Shown: piece after piece, positions 8,732 through 15,948 of the stretch
Position numbering within the stretch: the first letter of the stretch is position 1
Layout of the letters: each line of letters opens with the position of its first letter
Assembly (NCBI RefSeq): GCF_037992945.1
Contig: NZ_CP150304.1
Span: forward strand, 4,219,501 to 4,283,500
DNA from: Peribacillus sp. FSL E2-0218
GTDB taxonomy: Bacteria > Bacillota > Bacilli > Bacillales > DSM-1321
Length of the DNA stretch: 64,000 nucleotides
Reading direction: 5' to 3'
Program-made: the position numbers and the translations under genes
The notes under the pieces: model-generated
Database searches by the model: none
The model's input: the letters and a program-made list of their open reading frames with translations, nothing else
What the model was told of the DNA's origin: nothing

Positions 8732-9523
8732 TTAAATCCACTCATTTCCATGTTCACGAATGAATTTAATATCGTTTTGATAATGTTCAAGATGCCCTTC
8801 ATCTACCATATTTTTAAAAGCTATGTCACCTTCACTGGCTTTTCTTGTAATTGTTTTACATATACCTTCTATTCGTAGCAATACCATCTCCAAATAATCT
8901 TCTTCTAATCCCTTACCGTAAGATTCAAAAAACAATCTAACTCTTTGTTTTATATGGTTAGCATGCTGTAATGAATTATAATTAACTTTCTCACCTGTTT
9001 CAGAAAGATAAAATCTACTTAAGGGGACGCAAGTATAAAGAGTATAAGCTATGTCCCAAAGTCTTGGACCAGGTCCAGCAACATCATAATCAATAATGCC
9101 TATCGGTCTTTCATTCTTAAAAATAATGTTGTATATTGCAAAATCATTATGGCATAGTACCTCAAATGGTTGGGGGGTGTTATCTATTGATTCCCAGCTA
9201 TCATCAAGTGAAAAATCACTCACAGAATCATGATAAAGACGGAGCATTTTCCCTATTTCTATTAAGACATCATCAGACCACATGTATTCTTGTAAAGGAT
9301 AATTTCCAGCTTCTCCTTCAATAAATGATAATATCTCTCTTCCTTTTTCATCTATACCTAAAAACTTTGGTGCATAACTGAAACTTTTGTTCTCCAAATG
9401 CAGTAATAGCTTATGAATCTTGGGACTATCTGGCTTTAATTCTCGTCTCACAGTATCTCCCGCCCGATAAACGTTAGAGACATTCCCTCCTGTTAGCATT
9501 TCTTCGTTTTTATGGTTTGACAT
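8732..9523 (-). CDS. aminoglycoside phosphotransferase (APH)-like kinase
   Basis: 263 residues with the APH/choline kinase fold: the catalytic loop C-H125-N-D127 with N132, and the metal-binding IDYD at about 144-147, followed by GPRLWDIAYTLY. The family phosphorylates small molecules such as aminoglycosides, choline or homoserine. Members of this size in Bacillus are often of unknown substrate, so resistance should not be assumed. GGGGAGGAATATTAG precedes the ATG. Monocistronic, flanked by IMR copies. Confidence 0.8.
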   Translation of the reverse strand: MSNHKNEEMLTGGNVSNVYRAGDTVRRELKPDSPKIHKLLLHLENKSFSYAPKFLGIDEKGREILSFIEGEAGNYPLQEYMWSDDVLIEIGKMLRLYHDSVSDFSLDDSWESIDNTPQPFEVLCHNDFAIYNIIFKNERPIGIIDYDVAGPGPRLWDIAYTLYTCVPLSRFYLSETGEKVNYNSLQHANHIKQRVRLFFESYGKGLEEDYLEMVLLRIEGICKTITRKASEGDIAFKNMVDEGHLEHYQNDIKFIREHGNEWI

Positions 9524-9529
9524 CTAATA

Positions 9530-9620
9530 TTCCTCCCCTAATTTTATCTCCACTCATTTGAACACCTCATTAAGCAATCATTACTTTGGTAATTTTACCA
9601 CAAAAATCCACTATCTTTAT
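9530..9620 (-). pseudogene. possible 5' remnant of a DUF6366 gene
   Basis: The minus strand around 9545-9620 closely resembles the upstream region and first codons of the DUF6366 gene at 53983-54177 (both show TTCAAATGAGTG, then AAGATAAA or GAGATAAA, with a similar leader up to the next IMR). Only about five codons remain from the ATG at 9557 before the sequence merges with the ribosome binding site of the APH-like gene. Confidence 0.35.
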
Positions 9621-9701
9621 GGAACTATCCTGCCCCTCTAGTCCCATAAGAAAGAGCTGCCTTTAAGACAGCTCCAATCTTCATCTAACGCACCCGTTAG
9701 T
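9621..9701 (+). repeat. IMR copy, S core, joined to LR copy A
   Basis: Left arm, core and right arm (CGCACCCGTTAG) run directly into the long repeat. Confidence 0.85.
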
Positions 9702-10099
9702 CATCCATGTAGCGCAAAAATCAGCGCTTCACCACAGAGAATGAAAATGGGTCTCTATGTCGATAATGTTTTAATGGCTGGCGAAGAAGGTCGTTGAACT
9801 ATGGTGCCTTTGAGCCCATCCGTTAGTCTGACTCCGACGACCACGGTGTACCACCGACTGTCGCGCCCTTTATGGGTAGCACTTATGGGAGATTAATCCT
9901 TTTTTGGTCGTCGCGCTAGCCTCTACTTAATTTGCTATGATTGGAGGTTTTTGTTTAACGATTTACCAAACTCAATCAGATCACTCATAAGGCTCAGCCT
10001 TTTTTAAAAAGCGTTTTTACTGGGTCTATTTTGTTGTGATTTTTTCTGGATTTTGAGCTTTTTTAATTTTCATGGGAGTTTAAGTACATTTATTCACAA
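9701..10099 (+). repeat. long repeat LR, copy A
   Basis: About 380 bp nearly identical to segments at 26477 and 58115. It holds a GC-rich foldable centre (a CGGTG/CACCG hairpin inside an outer CGAC/GTCG stem), then an AT-rich stretch with the hairpin AAGGCTCAGCCTTTTTT at about 9989-10005, which looks like a plus-strand terminator. It ends in the TTTAAGTACA...TTCACAA tail also found after IMR right arms. No conserved protein frame is convincing, so a non-coding RNA or a non-autonomous mobile element is the better reading. Confidence 0.8.
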
Positions 10100-10133
10100 A
10101 CTTTGCCCTTATTTGATTGTTAACTGCAATGCT

Positions 10134-10697
10134 CTATTTTAAAACTGTCTCGGCTGGGGTAAATGCTTCCCATTGATTATATTTCGTTGTTATTGATGAA
10201 ATAAACCAATACTCTTTAAATGGTTCTAAATTCTTTTCGACGATTATAATCTTCTGCCCACCACCAAAATCTCCATATGATGCCCATAAATCGTATTTAA
10301 CGGTATACCGCATTTTGGATTCGCTAAGCTTTTCTACTTTGGTAAAACGAAAGTTACTAACCGAAGGGCTTGACTGACCTGTTATCCAGTGAGTTTCCTC
10401 AAATTTACTCCTCGATTGTTTTCGAAGCGAAGGGGACAACATCGCATATTGAACAGCGCCACTTCGACCATTTACGCCTAATATCCACAATTCAACAGCT
10501 TGTTTTGGTTCGGTTACCATCAAACCAGTCATAAAAGACATTAACTGGCTTTCTAAAGGAGTGAGTTGTTTGCCTTCAGTAATTTTTTCCTCAAAGGAAG
10601 GAGGAGTATCGTTCGCTTTTGCATTTACTGTTCCATAATACAACCCACAAATTAGTATACTAAATAAAATCAATAGAAGAGGTTTACTTTTATCCAA
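10134..10697 (-). CDS. secreted hypothetical protein
   Basis: 187 residues from a TTG at 10695-10697 placed 7 bases after AAAGGTG. Two codons further upstream GTG-ATG are also possible but too close to that site. An N-terminal signal peptide (KPLLLILFSILICGLYYG...VNAKA) leads to a domain with PKQAVELWILGVNGRSGAVQYAML and a C-terminal YNQWEAFTPAE. This pattern resembles small exported NTF2-like proteins of Bacillus. Function unknown. Confidence 0.65.
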   Translation of the reverse strand: MDKSKPLLLILFSILICGLYYGTVNAKANDTPPSFEEKITEGKQLTPLESQLMSFMTGLMVTEPKQAVELWILGVNGRSGAVQYAMLSPSLRKQSRSKFEETHWITGQSSPSVSNFRFTKVEKLSESKMRYTVKYDLWASYGDFGGGQKIIIVEKNLEPFKEYWFISSITTKYNQWEAFTPAETVLK

Positions 10698-10760
10698 TTT
10701 CATCACCTTTAATTATATTTAGGGTTAGTTTATCCTGTTCAGTTACAATCATTCCTTCTG

Positions 10761-10849
10761 CAACTAACCTGCCCCGTTAGTGCCTTAAGAAAAAGCTGCC
10801 TTAAAGACAGCTCCAATCTTCAGCTAACGCACCCGTTAGTTCATTAAGA
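10761..10849 (+). repeat. IMR copy, S core
   Basis: Complete copy; reads TTAGTGCCTTAAG after the left arm. Confidence 0.9.
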
Positions 10850-11701
10850 ATGGGTTTTCGTTGTCAGTCCTCTGTAATCAGAAACCATCTGAAGGAATTT
10901 TTCTTTCTCTTCTAAATACGGAACGTGATTACTTTTTTCAAAAATATAAAGTTTGGAATTTTTTAAACCTGCATTTATTTCTTCAGAAAAAACAAGAGGA
11001 CATTGTGCATCGTGTCTTCCACAATAAACAATGGTCGGGATAGTAACCTGATACAGTTCAGTTTGTATGTCGTAATTGGGCAGGTCATTAAAGGAATAAT
11101 AATCTAACCTTTTTTGTACAACTTTCCCACTACTCGGTTTTTTAAAGTATTCATCCCATCTTTCTTTGTTATATAAAGACATATTAGTCCATTCTCTGTT
11201 AGCATCCCTTCGCTCTTCAGTGGTAGAGTCCGGAGATTTTAATATAGCAAAGATTTTTTTCAGTTTTTTATTTAGTGGACTACGAGAACTATAAATACTG
11301 CCCTCGTGTTCCATATATTTTTTAGTAGCAGTTGCTCCTCCAACTAATAGTTTTGTCAGAGATTTTGGAAACATTGTTGCATAAACTAGACCAAGCATTC
11401 CTCCAGTTGAATGCCCTGCAAAGCACCACTTATTATAATTTAAAGCTTCTCTAATAGCCTCTAAATCCTTAGAGGTTTCTTTCATACTTAATTCATCTTC
11501 TATACCAACTTTGCAAGAGTTTCCTGCTTCTTTTAAGTTTATTAGATAAACTTTGAATTGATCTACAAAGGCGTCGGCGAAATAATAACCTAAGTCATTA
11601 AACTCACTATATAAATGGGTAATACACACTGGTTCTCCTTTTCCTTGGGTAAAGATCTCAAACTTTCCACGAGATGTACTTATAAACATTCTCTTCCACA
11701 T
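10844..11701 (-). CDS. alpha/beta hydrolase
   Basis: 285 residues with the alpha/beta-hydrolase core: nucleophile elbow GHSTGG (about residues 96-101), an acid in GRHDAQCP, and a histidine in KSNHVPYLEEKEKF near the end. Such enzymes hydrolyse esters or related bonds in the cytoplasm; the substrate cannot be told. AGGGGGTTCGTT precedes the ATG. Its last codons fall inside the IMR right arm, so the stop region is shared with the repeat. Confidence 0.85.
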   Translation of the reverse strand: MWKRMFISTSRGKFEIFTQGKGEPVCITHLYSEFNDLGYYFADAFVDQFKVYLINLKEAGNSCKVGIEDELSMKETSKDLEAIREALNYNKWCFAGHSTGGMLGLVYATMFPKSLTKLLVGGATATKKYMEHEGSIYSSRSPLNKKLKKIFAILKSPDSTTEERRDANREWTNMSLYNKERWDEYFKKPSSGKVVQKRLDYYSFNDLPNYDIQTELYQVTIPTIVYCGRHDAQCPLVFSEEINAGLKNSKLYIFEKSNHVPYLEEKEKFLQMVSDYRGLTTKTHS

Positions 11702-11776
11702 AACGAACCCCCTAAAAATAATAATGTATATTATTGTGAATTCAACTTTTTTAGAGAAAACCCTTCCAAGTTACTG

Positions 11777-11848
11777 TTGAACTATACTGCCCCTTTAGGT
11801 CCATAATAAAAGCGAACCTTATTCAAGACTCGCGTCCGATTGCTGAAC
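11777..11848 (+). repeat. IMR copy, D core
   Basis: Left arm GAACTATACTGCCCCTTTAGG, then AAAAGCGAACCTTATTCAAG and ACTCGCGTCCGATTGCTGAAC instead of the standard core and right arm. Confidence 0.7.
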
Positions 11849-11849
11849 A

Positions 11850-11885
11850 AAAAAATCCTGCACATCAACACAGGACCTTTGATAA
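11850..11885 (-). terminator. terminator of the MBL-fold gene
   Basis: On the minus strand GTCCTGTG pairs with GCAGGA(T) and is followed by TTTTTTTG. Confidence 0.6.
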
Positions 11886-11909
11886 TACTTTTATATAAAT
11901 GATAAAGCT

Positions 11910-12734
11910 TTATGTAGTAAACAACGTTCCATTTACTGCTTTAGCGTACCTAGTTGCAGATTTTTGAACTTGGTTATGGGCTTCTTCTTTAATTACTCGG
12001 TGAAAAGCGTCATATAACCGTCCGAACTTAAATTCATTAACCCGATTTGCGATTCTTTCTACTGTTACACTGGGCATTGGAATGAAGTTTGGATAACTAT
12101 ACATAAAACTTACCCATTGGCGATCAGCTACAATCCGAATGATATCCCCAGTCAGTAATATTCCGTTCTGGCTGAATCCGTTTTTCCATTCTAAAACGGT
12201 GCCGCCTTTAAAATGTCCACCAATCCTCTGAAGTATGACACCTGGCTGTAATTCAAGCGATTCTCCAGACCAGAAAATGATTTTTTCGCTTGGCCTCGTT
12301 ACCCAGTCTTTTTCATCTTCATGAATATAAATTGGAGCGTCAAAAGCTTCAGCCCATTCCACTTGACTAGAGAAATAGTGAGGGTGAGATAACGCAATAG
12401 CATCGATTCCACCTAAATCTTCAATTTGCGTAATCGTTTCTCGATCAATATATGTAATACAGTCCCATAATAAATTAAAATTCTTATCTTTTATTAGATA
12501 AGCAGTTTGTCCGATTCCAAAATTCGGAATAGTATTTATGCTATATAACCCCTCTTCGTCAAGATTAATAGAATTTTTATATATTCCATCTTTTTTCATC
12601 ATTTCTAATGTTGTCCATGTTTGCCCGTTAGGACTAACATATTGTCTTTCTTCCCCGCAAATCAAACATTGATTAGGTACTTCTTTAGAACTGTCATATT
12701 GGACTCCACATGTCTCACAAATATAATTAACCAT
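11910..12734 (-). CDS. MBL-fold metallohydrolase with N-terminal zinc ribbon
   Basis: 274 residues. Residues 1-30 form a rubredoxin-like zinc ribbon (CETC...CLIC). A metallo-beta-lactamase fold follows: the usual H-x-H-x-D-H motif is replaced by SHPHYFSS, with later GGHF and LLTGDI supplying the other conserved His and Asp. With only two of the first-motif ligands, full dinuclear zinc chemistry is uncertain, though close relatives share this version. GGAAAAAGG precedes the ATG. Substrate unknown. Confidence 0.75.
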   Translation of the reverse strand: MVNYICETCGVQYDSSKEVPNQCLICGEERQYVSPNGQTWTTLEMMKKDGIYKNSINLDEEGLYSINTIPNFGIGQTAYLIKDKNFNLLWDCITYIDRETITQIEDLGGIDAIALSHPHYFSSQVEWAEAFDAPIYIHEDEKDWVTRPSEKIIFWSGESLELQPGVILQRIGGHFKGGTVLEWKNGFSQNGILLTGDIIRIVADRQWVSFMYSYPNFIPMPSVTVERIANRVNEFKFGRLYDAFHRVIKEEAHNQVQKSATRYAKAVNGTLFTT

Positions 12735-12871
12735 AACCTTTTTCCCCCATATCTATAAAACCTTAACAATAATTATTATATATAAATAATGTAAAAGTTT
12801 TAAATTTAATGCTCTATTCCACTTCTTTTATGTTTGGTTATATATTAAGAAATACAAATTCTTTAGTGATC

Positions 12872-12899
12872 TATTCAACAATCTGTCCCAATTGTTGAA
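12872..12899 (+). repeat. IMR left-arm homologue with different stem
   Basis: ATTCAACAATC, loop TGTCCC, then AATTGTTGAAT: same layout and near-identical loop as the IMR left arm, but both stem sides differ and still pair. Confidence 0.6.
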
Positions 12900-12918
12900 T
12901 AACTCCGTATGCACTCTC

Positions 12919-12945
12919 GAACTAACCTGCCCCTTTAGTTCTACA
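12919..12945 (+). repeat. IMR left arm only
   Basis: GAACTAACCTGCCCCTTTAGTTC without core, fused to the CCAATGAAAATGA tail module. Confidence 0.75.
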
Positions 12946-13003
12946 AGCCAATGAAAATGAGTAAGCTTTTGTTTCAACGAAGTTTATTCGTACTGTGCAG
13001 CAC
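12946..13003 (+). repeat. tail module, copy 1
   Basis: About 58 bp (CCAATGAAAATGAGTAAGC to GTACTGTGCAGCAC) repeated after LR copy B at 26871-26923. A short piece also follows the left arm at 18735. Confidence 0.7.
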
Positions 13004-13139
13004 TATTTCTTGTAACAATTTGTAACATGATAAGAATATGCATCCAAACTTTCTAATGTTATAGTTAAAGAAAGTAAAGGATATTTGGGTCCTACCCGAC
13101 TGTGATTAGTCACTTCCCATTTATGGAAAGGAGACTGAA

Positions 13140-13391
13140 ATGACAATAGAACATGTAACAAATTTACTTTCAACATTGTGTTATTTTCGTGAAGTAGATA
13201 TTACCCATACTTTTACCTCTAATGGAATTCGAATTTTAAAATTAAGATGCTTAACCATTAATTCACAACAAATTTTTCAATTAACTTATCCAGATAGGGA
13301 TATAGTAGATACTTATAGCGATATAGCTCAAGCTGCAGAAGTAATTACAAACCTTATTTCTAAAGATACTCATATTCATACTCCTGCTTAG
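13140..13391 (+). CDS. small hypothetical protein, possibly YkuJ-like
   Basis: 83 residues with a good site (GGAAAGGAGACTGAA) before the ATG. The layout of a helix, then an NGIRILKLRC / QIFQLTY beta pair and a C-terminal helix is reminiscent of YkuJ (DUF1797), but similarity is weak by eye. No membrane segment. The stop codon lies inside its own terminator hairpin. One of the few plus-strand genes in the first 15 kb. Confidence 0.65.
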   Translation: MTIEHVTNLLSTLCYFREVDITHTFTSNGIRILKLRCLTINSQQIFQLTYPDRDIVDTYSDIAQAAEVITNLISKDTHIHTPA

Positions 13392-13404
13392 GAGTATTTT
13401 TTTT
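13378..13404 (+). terminator. terminator overlapping the stop codon
   Basis: ATACTCCTGCTTAGGAGTAT followed by eight T residues. The TAG stop of the 83-residue gene sits in the loop region. Confidence 0.85.
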
Positions 13405-13424
13405 GTTAATTTACTGATTACCTT

Positions 13425-13447
13425 ACAGTTTGTGTCAACTGCGTGAT
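13425..13447 (-). repeat. ACAGTTTGTGTCAACT module
   Basis: A short repeat directly before an IMR; the same module appears at 27404, 48796, 50045, 50594 and 57036 in one orientation or the other. Confidence 0.6.
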
Positions 13448-13456
13448 ACATCTTAA

Positions 13457-13521
13457 TGAACTAACCTGCCCCGATAGTTCCATAAGAAAAATGCTGCCTC
13501 AAATGGCAGCACTTGTGTTAT
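13457..13521 (+). repeat. IMR copy without right arm
   Basis: Left arm plus an altered core (ATGCTGCC TCAAA TGGCAGCA), then it ends. Confidence 0.75.
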
Positions 13522-13541
13522 ATACGTCTTGGAGTTTATTA

Positions 13542-13913
13542 TCACAACTGATAAGTTAATAACAGCTTTCGTGTTTTTTCATAATTGATATACTCTCTAT
13601 AAAACTCGGGATAATCACTTATGCTTTTTTCAAAAAAGCTATATTGTTGATAGACCTCAAAGAATGATAAATGAAGCCACTCTTTTTGTTCTTGAGGCAT
13701 TCTGTTTGCCCTTCCTTTTAGAACATAACTGAGACTTCCTGCGATGTTCATCCAATAGGTATTCAAATCAGCAGTTAAGCTATCGTCCTTGGAAAATTCA
13801 TTTATAAAATCATTTTGTATCTTATCAGTATCACGGTAAGGAAAGGGATTATATAAACTTTGTTTTATTGCCTCGAGCTCTTGATAAATATGGTTTTTAT
13901 CTATGTTTAACAC
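13542..13913 (-). CDS. YxiJ-like protein
   Basis: 123 residues. The segments NPFPYRDTDKIQNDFINEF, LNTYWMNIAGSLSYVLKG and EYINYEKTRKLLLTY match what I know of the Bacillus YxiJ family, whose founding member sits in the gene cluster downstream of the WapA contact-dependent toxin. An immunity-type role is therefore possible but not shown, and no toxin gene is in this window. The start is uncertain: GTG at 13911-13913 is almost on top of the GGTGG site, while ATA at 13902-13904 is better spaced. Confidence 0.7.
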   Translation of the reverse strand: MLNIDKNHIYQELEAIKQSLYNPFPYRDTDKIQNDFINEFSKDDSLTADLNTYWMNIAGSLSYVLKGRANRMPQEQKEWLHLSFFEVYQQYSFFEKSISDYPEFYREYINYEKTRKLLLTYQL

Positions 13914-13957
13914 CCACCAAATAAATATGTTGAATATATTTATTTTACCATATAATC

Positions 13958-13987
13958 TTCAACTAACCTGCCCCGTTAGTTCTATAA
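13958..13987 (+). repeat. IMR left arm only
   Basis: CAACTAACCTGCCCCGTTAGTTC followed by AAAAAAAG and coding DNA. Confidence 0.75.
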
Positions 13988-14007
13988 AAAAAAGTCCTAT
14001 TTATAAA

Positions 14008-14766
14008 TTACTTCTTAAAATCCAATACACCTTTTTCTGCGACTCCATTTGTAATAAATCCACCTATTAATTTAACTATTTTACTGTCTTCATCAAATTC
14101 TACCTTATATTTTTGCTCTTCGTATATTTCAACACGTGGAGTTGCATCAAATATGCTAACCTCTGAAAGCATATTGTTTTCATAGAAGTATTCCTCGTAG
14201 TAAAGGTCTGCATACTCCTGTGTGCCACATACGCTACGTTCATACTTAACAATTTTCCCATTATCATAAGTACATCTGGACACCACATCAATGTGACCCA
14301 TATTATCAAACTCTACTCCAAGAACAATATCATCGGAGTAAATCAAAAATTCTTCATCAAAACGGCTAACTGGAGTGGTAAACTCATTTACACCTTTTAC
14401 CCTTATCAATCTATTGTCTGCATCGAAACCGTATTCATAAGAATATTTCCCAAAATCGGTTTTTCTTTTAAGTAATTTACCTCTTTTAATATTTCCTACG
14501 ATTAAATCAAATACCAGACTTGGACAATAATATCCTCTGTGAATTGTTTCTCCACCTTTTGAATACTCAAAAGTGACAATTTCCTTTTCATTTGAATTCT
14601 GTAATTCGGAAAGTTTACTCGCAAACTCATTTCTAATGCTTATTAACCCTGAGATAATATCTTTGAACGAGTTTAATTTATCTTTGTCGATTTGAATATT
14701 TGAATTTTTCATTTGTTCCATCGCTGATTGTTGCAATTCATTCAGGATTTGTTCATAGTCATCCAT
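14008..14766 (-). CDS. hypothetical protein, 252 aa
   Basis: Soluble, acidic protein. An N-terminal helical part (residues 1-60) precedes a long beta-rich region with repeating short strands (YSYEYGFDADNRLIRVKGV, YYEEYFYENNMLSEVSIF). The strand repeats recall RHS/YD-like or immunity-type beta proteins, but I cannot assign a family. AAAAGGGTGATAAA precedes the ATG. Confidence 0.6.
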   Translation of the reverse strand: MDDYEQILNELQQSAMEQMKNSNIQIDKDKLNSFKDIISGLISIRNEFASKLSELQNSNEKEIVTFEYSKGGETIHRGYYCPSLVFDLIVGNIKRGKLLKRKTDFGKYSYEYGFDADNRLIRVKGVNEFTTPVSRFDEEFLIYSDDIVLGVEFDNMGHIDVVSRCTYDNGKIVKYERSVCGTQEYADLYYEEYFYENNMLSEVSIFDATPRVEIYEEQKYKVEFDEDSKIVKLIGGFITNGVAEKGVLDFKK

Positions 14767-14818
14767 TTTATCACCCTTTTAATAGTTCATTAACTTGTTG
14801 TTTGTTGCTTATTATACT

Positions 14819-14905
14819 AAACTATCCTGCCCCGTTAGTTGCATAGGAAAAAGCTGCCTTAAAGACAGCTCCGATCTTCAGCTAACGCACCCGTTAGCTT
14901 AATAA
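14819..14905 (+). repeat. IMR copy, S core
   Basis: Complete copy. The following 180 bases up to the next gene hold no clear feature. Confidence 0.88.
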
Positions 14906-15088
14906 CTATATTTTCTTTTTAAATCTTAAAGAATAAACTTTTTATTTATAAGATAATCAATCAAAAACTGAAGAGCTTCAGATAACATCCGATTATTAGC
15001 TTCAACGAAAGTAATATCCCTTTTTTCAGTAAATTGATCAATAGTAAACTTTGGATATTGTGTTATTGTTGAGTAGAGGTGACCTATT

Positions 15089-15649
15089 TTGAAATTAAAA
15101 ACAAAAGGAATTAAAAATAACGTTTACTTGTTTTTTATTTCTTTATCTGTAGTTTATTTAACTCTGCGTTTTGTAATGTTGATTCTACTTTCTTTAGAAT
15201 TTGCTCTTATCTCTCCTGATGGAAAAGAGTTTATTATGGGAACACTGATCCCTGATTTCTTCTTTTTAACTATTTATTGGATAGCTTCATTCTTATATTT
15301 CAGAAATACAAAAATTCCACTAATTATAAGTCTTGTCCTATTTACTGTCCTTGTCATTTCTATTTTACCTAGACTTTACATTGCCAAAGAGTATCATATA
15401 ATAGAAGATCGAAATTTAAAGGATGACTATGCAGTAAGCTATCATACTTACAAAATCATTGGAGAAGAATACAGAGGAAATTCAGTTCGAGTATATAAAA
15501 AAGTCTTCCCTTTTACTTATAAACCTCAATCCGAATATAAAGACAGCACAAATCAAGCTGGCGATATGAAGGAATTATATCGTAAAAATTACAAAATAAA
15601 AGATGGGAAGACTCTGATTATTGGAGATTTCGAAATCCCATTAAAATAA
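15089..15649 (+). CDS. membrane protein with C-terminal exposed domain
   Basis: 186 residues from a TTG start preceded by GAGGTGACC. Three hydrophobic segments (about residues 12-38, 48-68 and 76-96) are followed by a polar domain of about 90 residues (TYKIIGEEYRGNSVRVYKK). I do not recognise the family; the layout resembles that of the proteins at 18158-18625 and 62789-63328. Confidence 0.6.
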   Translation: MKLKTKGIKNNVYLFFISLSVVYLTLRFVMLILLSLEFALISPDGKEFIMGTLIPDFFFLTIYWIASFLYFRNTKIPLIISLVLFTVLVISILPRLYIAKEYHIIEDRNLKDDYAVSYHTYKIIGEEYRGNSVRVYKKVFPFTYKPQSEYKDSTNQAGDMKELYRKNYKIKDGKTLIIGDFEIPLK

Positions 15650-15652
15650 AAA

Positions 15653-15677
15653 AGGCACCATATTTAATATGGTGCCT
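15653..15677 (+). terminator. hairpin abutting the IS1182 left end
   Basis: AGGCACCATATTTAATATGGTGCCT lies directly against the first base of the IS. The T-run expected after it is missing, which suggests that the IS inserted at the foot of the terminator. Confidence 0.7.
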
Positions 15678-15744
15678 CAGACTGTAGACAAACTCGATGA
15701 AAATCGAGTTTGTCTATTTTTATGGCCTGTACAATTTAGACGTT

Positions 15745-15875
15745 GATTTCCACTCCAGGCACTCGCTTTCCGCGGGCGGTCGGGGAGCCTCCTCGGCTTT
15801 GCCTGCGGGGTCTCCCCTAGACGCGCTTTTCCCGCAGGAGTCTCGAACACCCGCTCCAATCAACTTTGTCTTACC
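15745..15875. repeat. GC-rich palindromic segment in the IS leader
   Basis: A stretch with CTTTCCGCGGGCGGTCGGGG and several GC-rich inverted repeats lies between the IS left end and the transposase. Its composition is far above the window average. From memory, very similar GC-rich strings recur in many Bacillaceae genomes near transposases, but I cannot verify that here. Confidence 0.5.
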
Positions 15876-15948
15876 TTTTAGATAGAACACTTTTGACTGG
15901 AGTCATTTTTGTTTTAAAATTGAAGTATTAAAACTTGAGGTGATGAGG

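Noticed and set aside
8732..9523. Aminoglycoside resistance gene
   Set aside because: Only general APH/choline-kinase motifs are visible; substrate class cannot be assigned.
9701..10099. Group II intron, tmRNA or RNase P RNA as identity of LR
   Set aside because: None of the conserved signatures of these RNAs (for example the domain V hairpin of group II introns) could be found on either strand.
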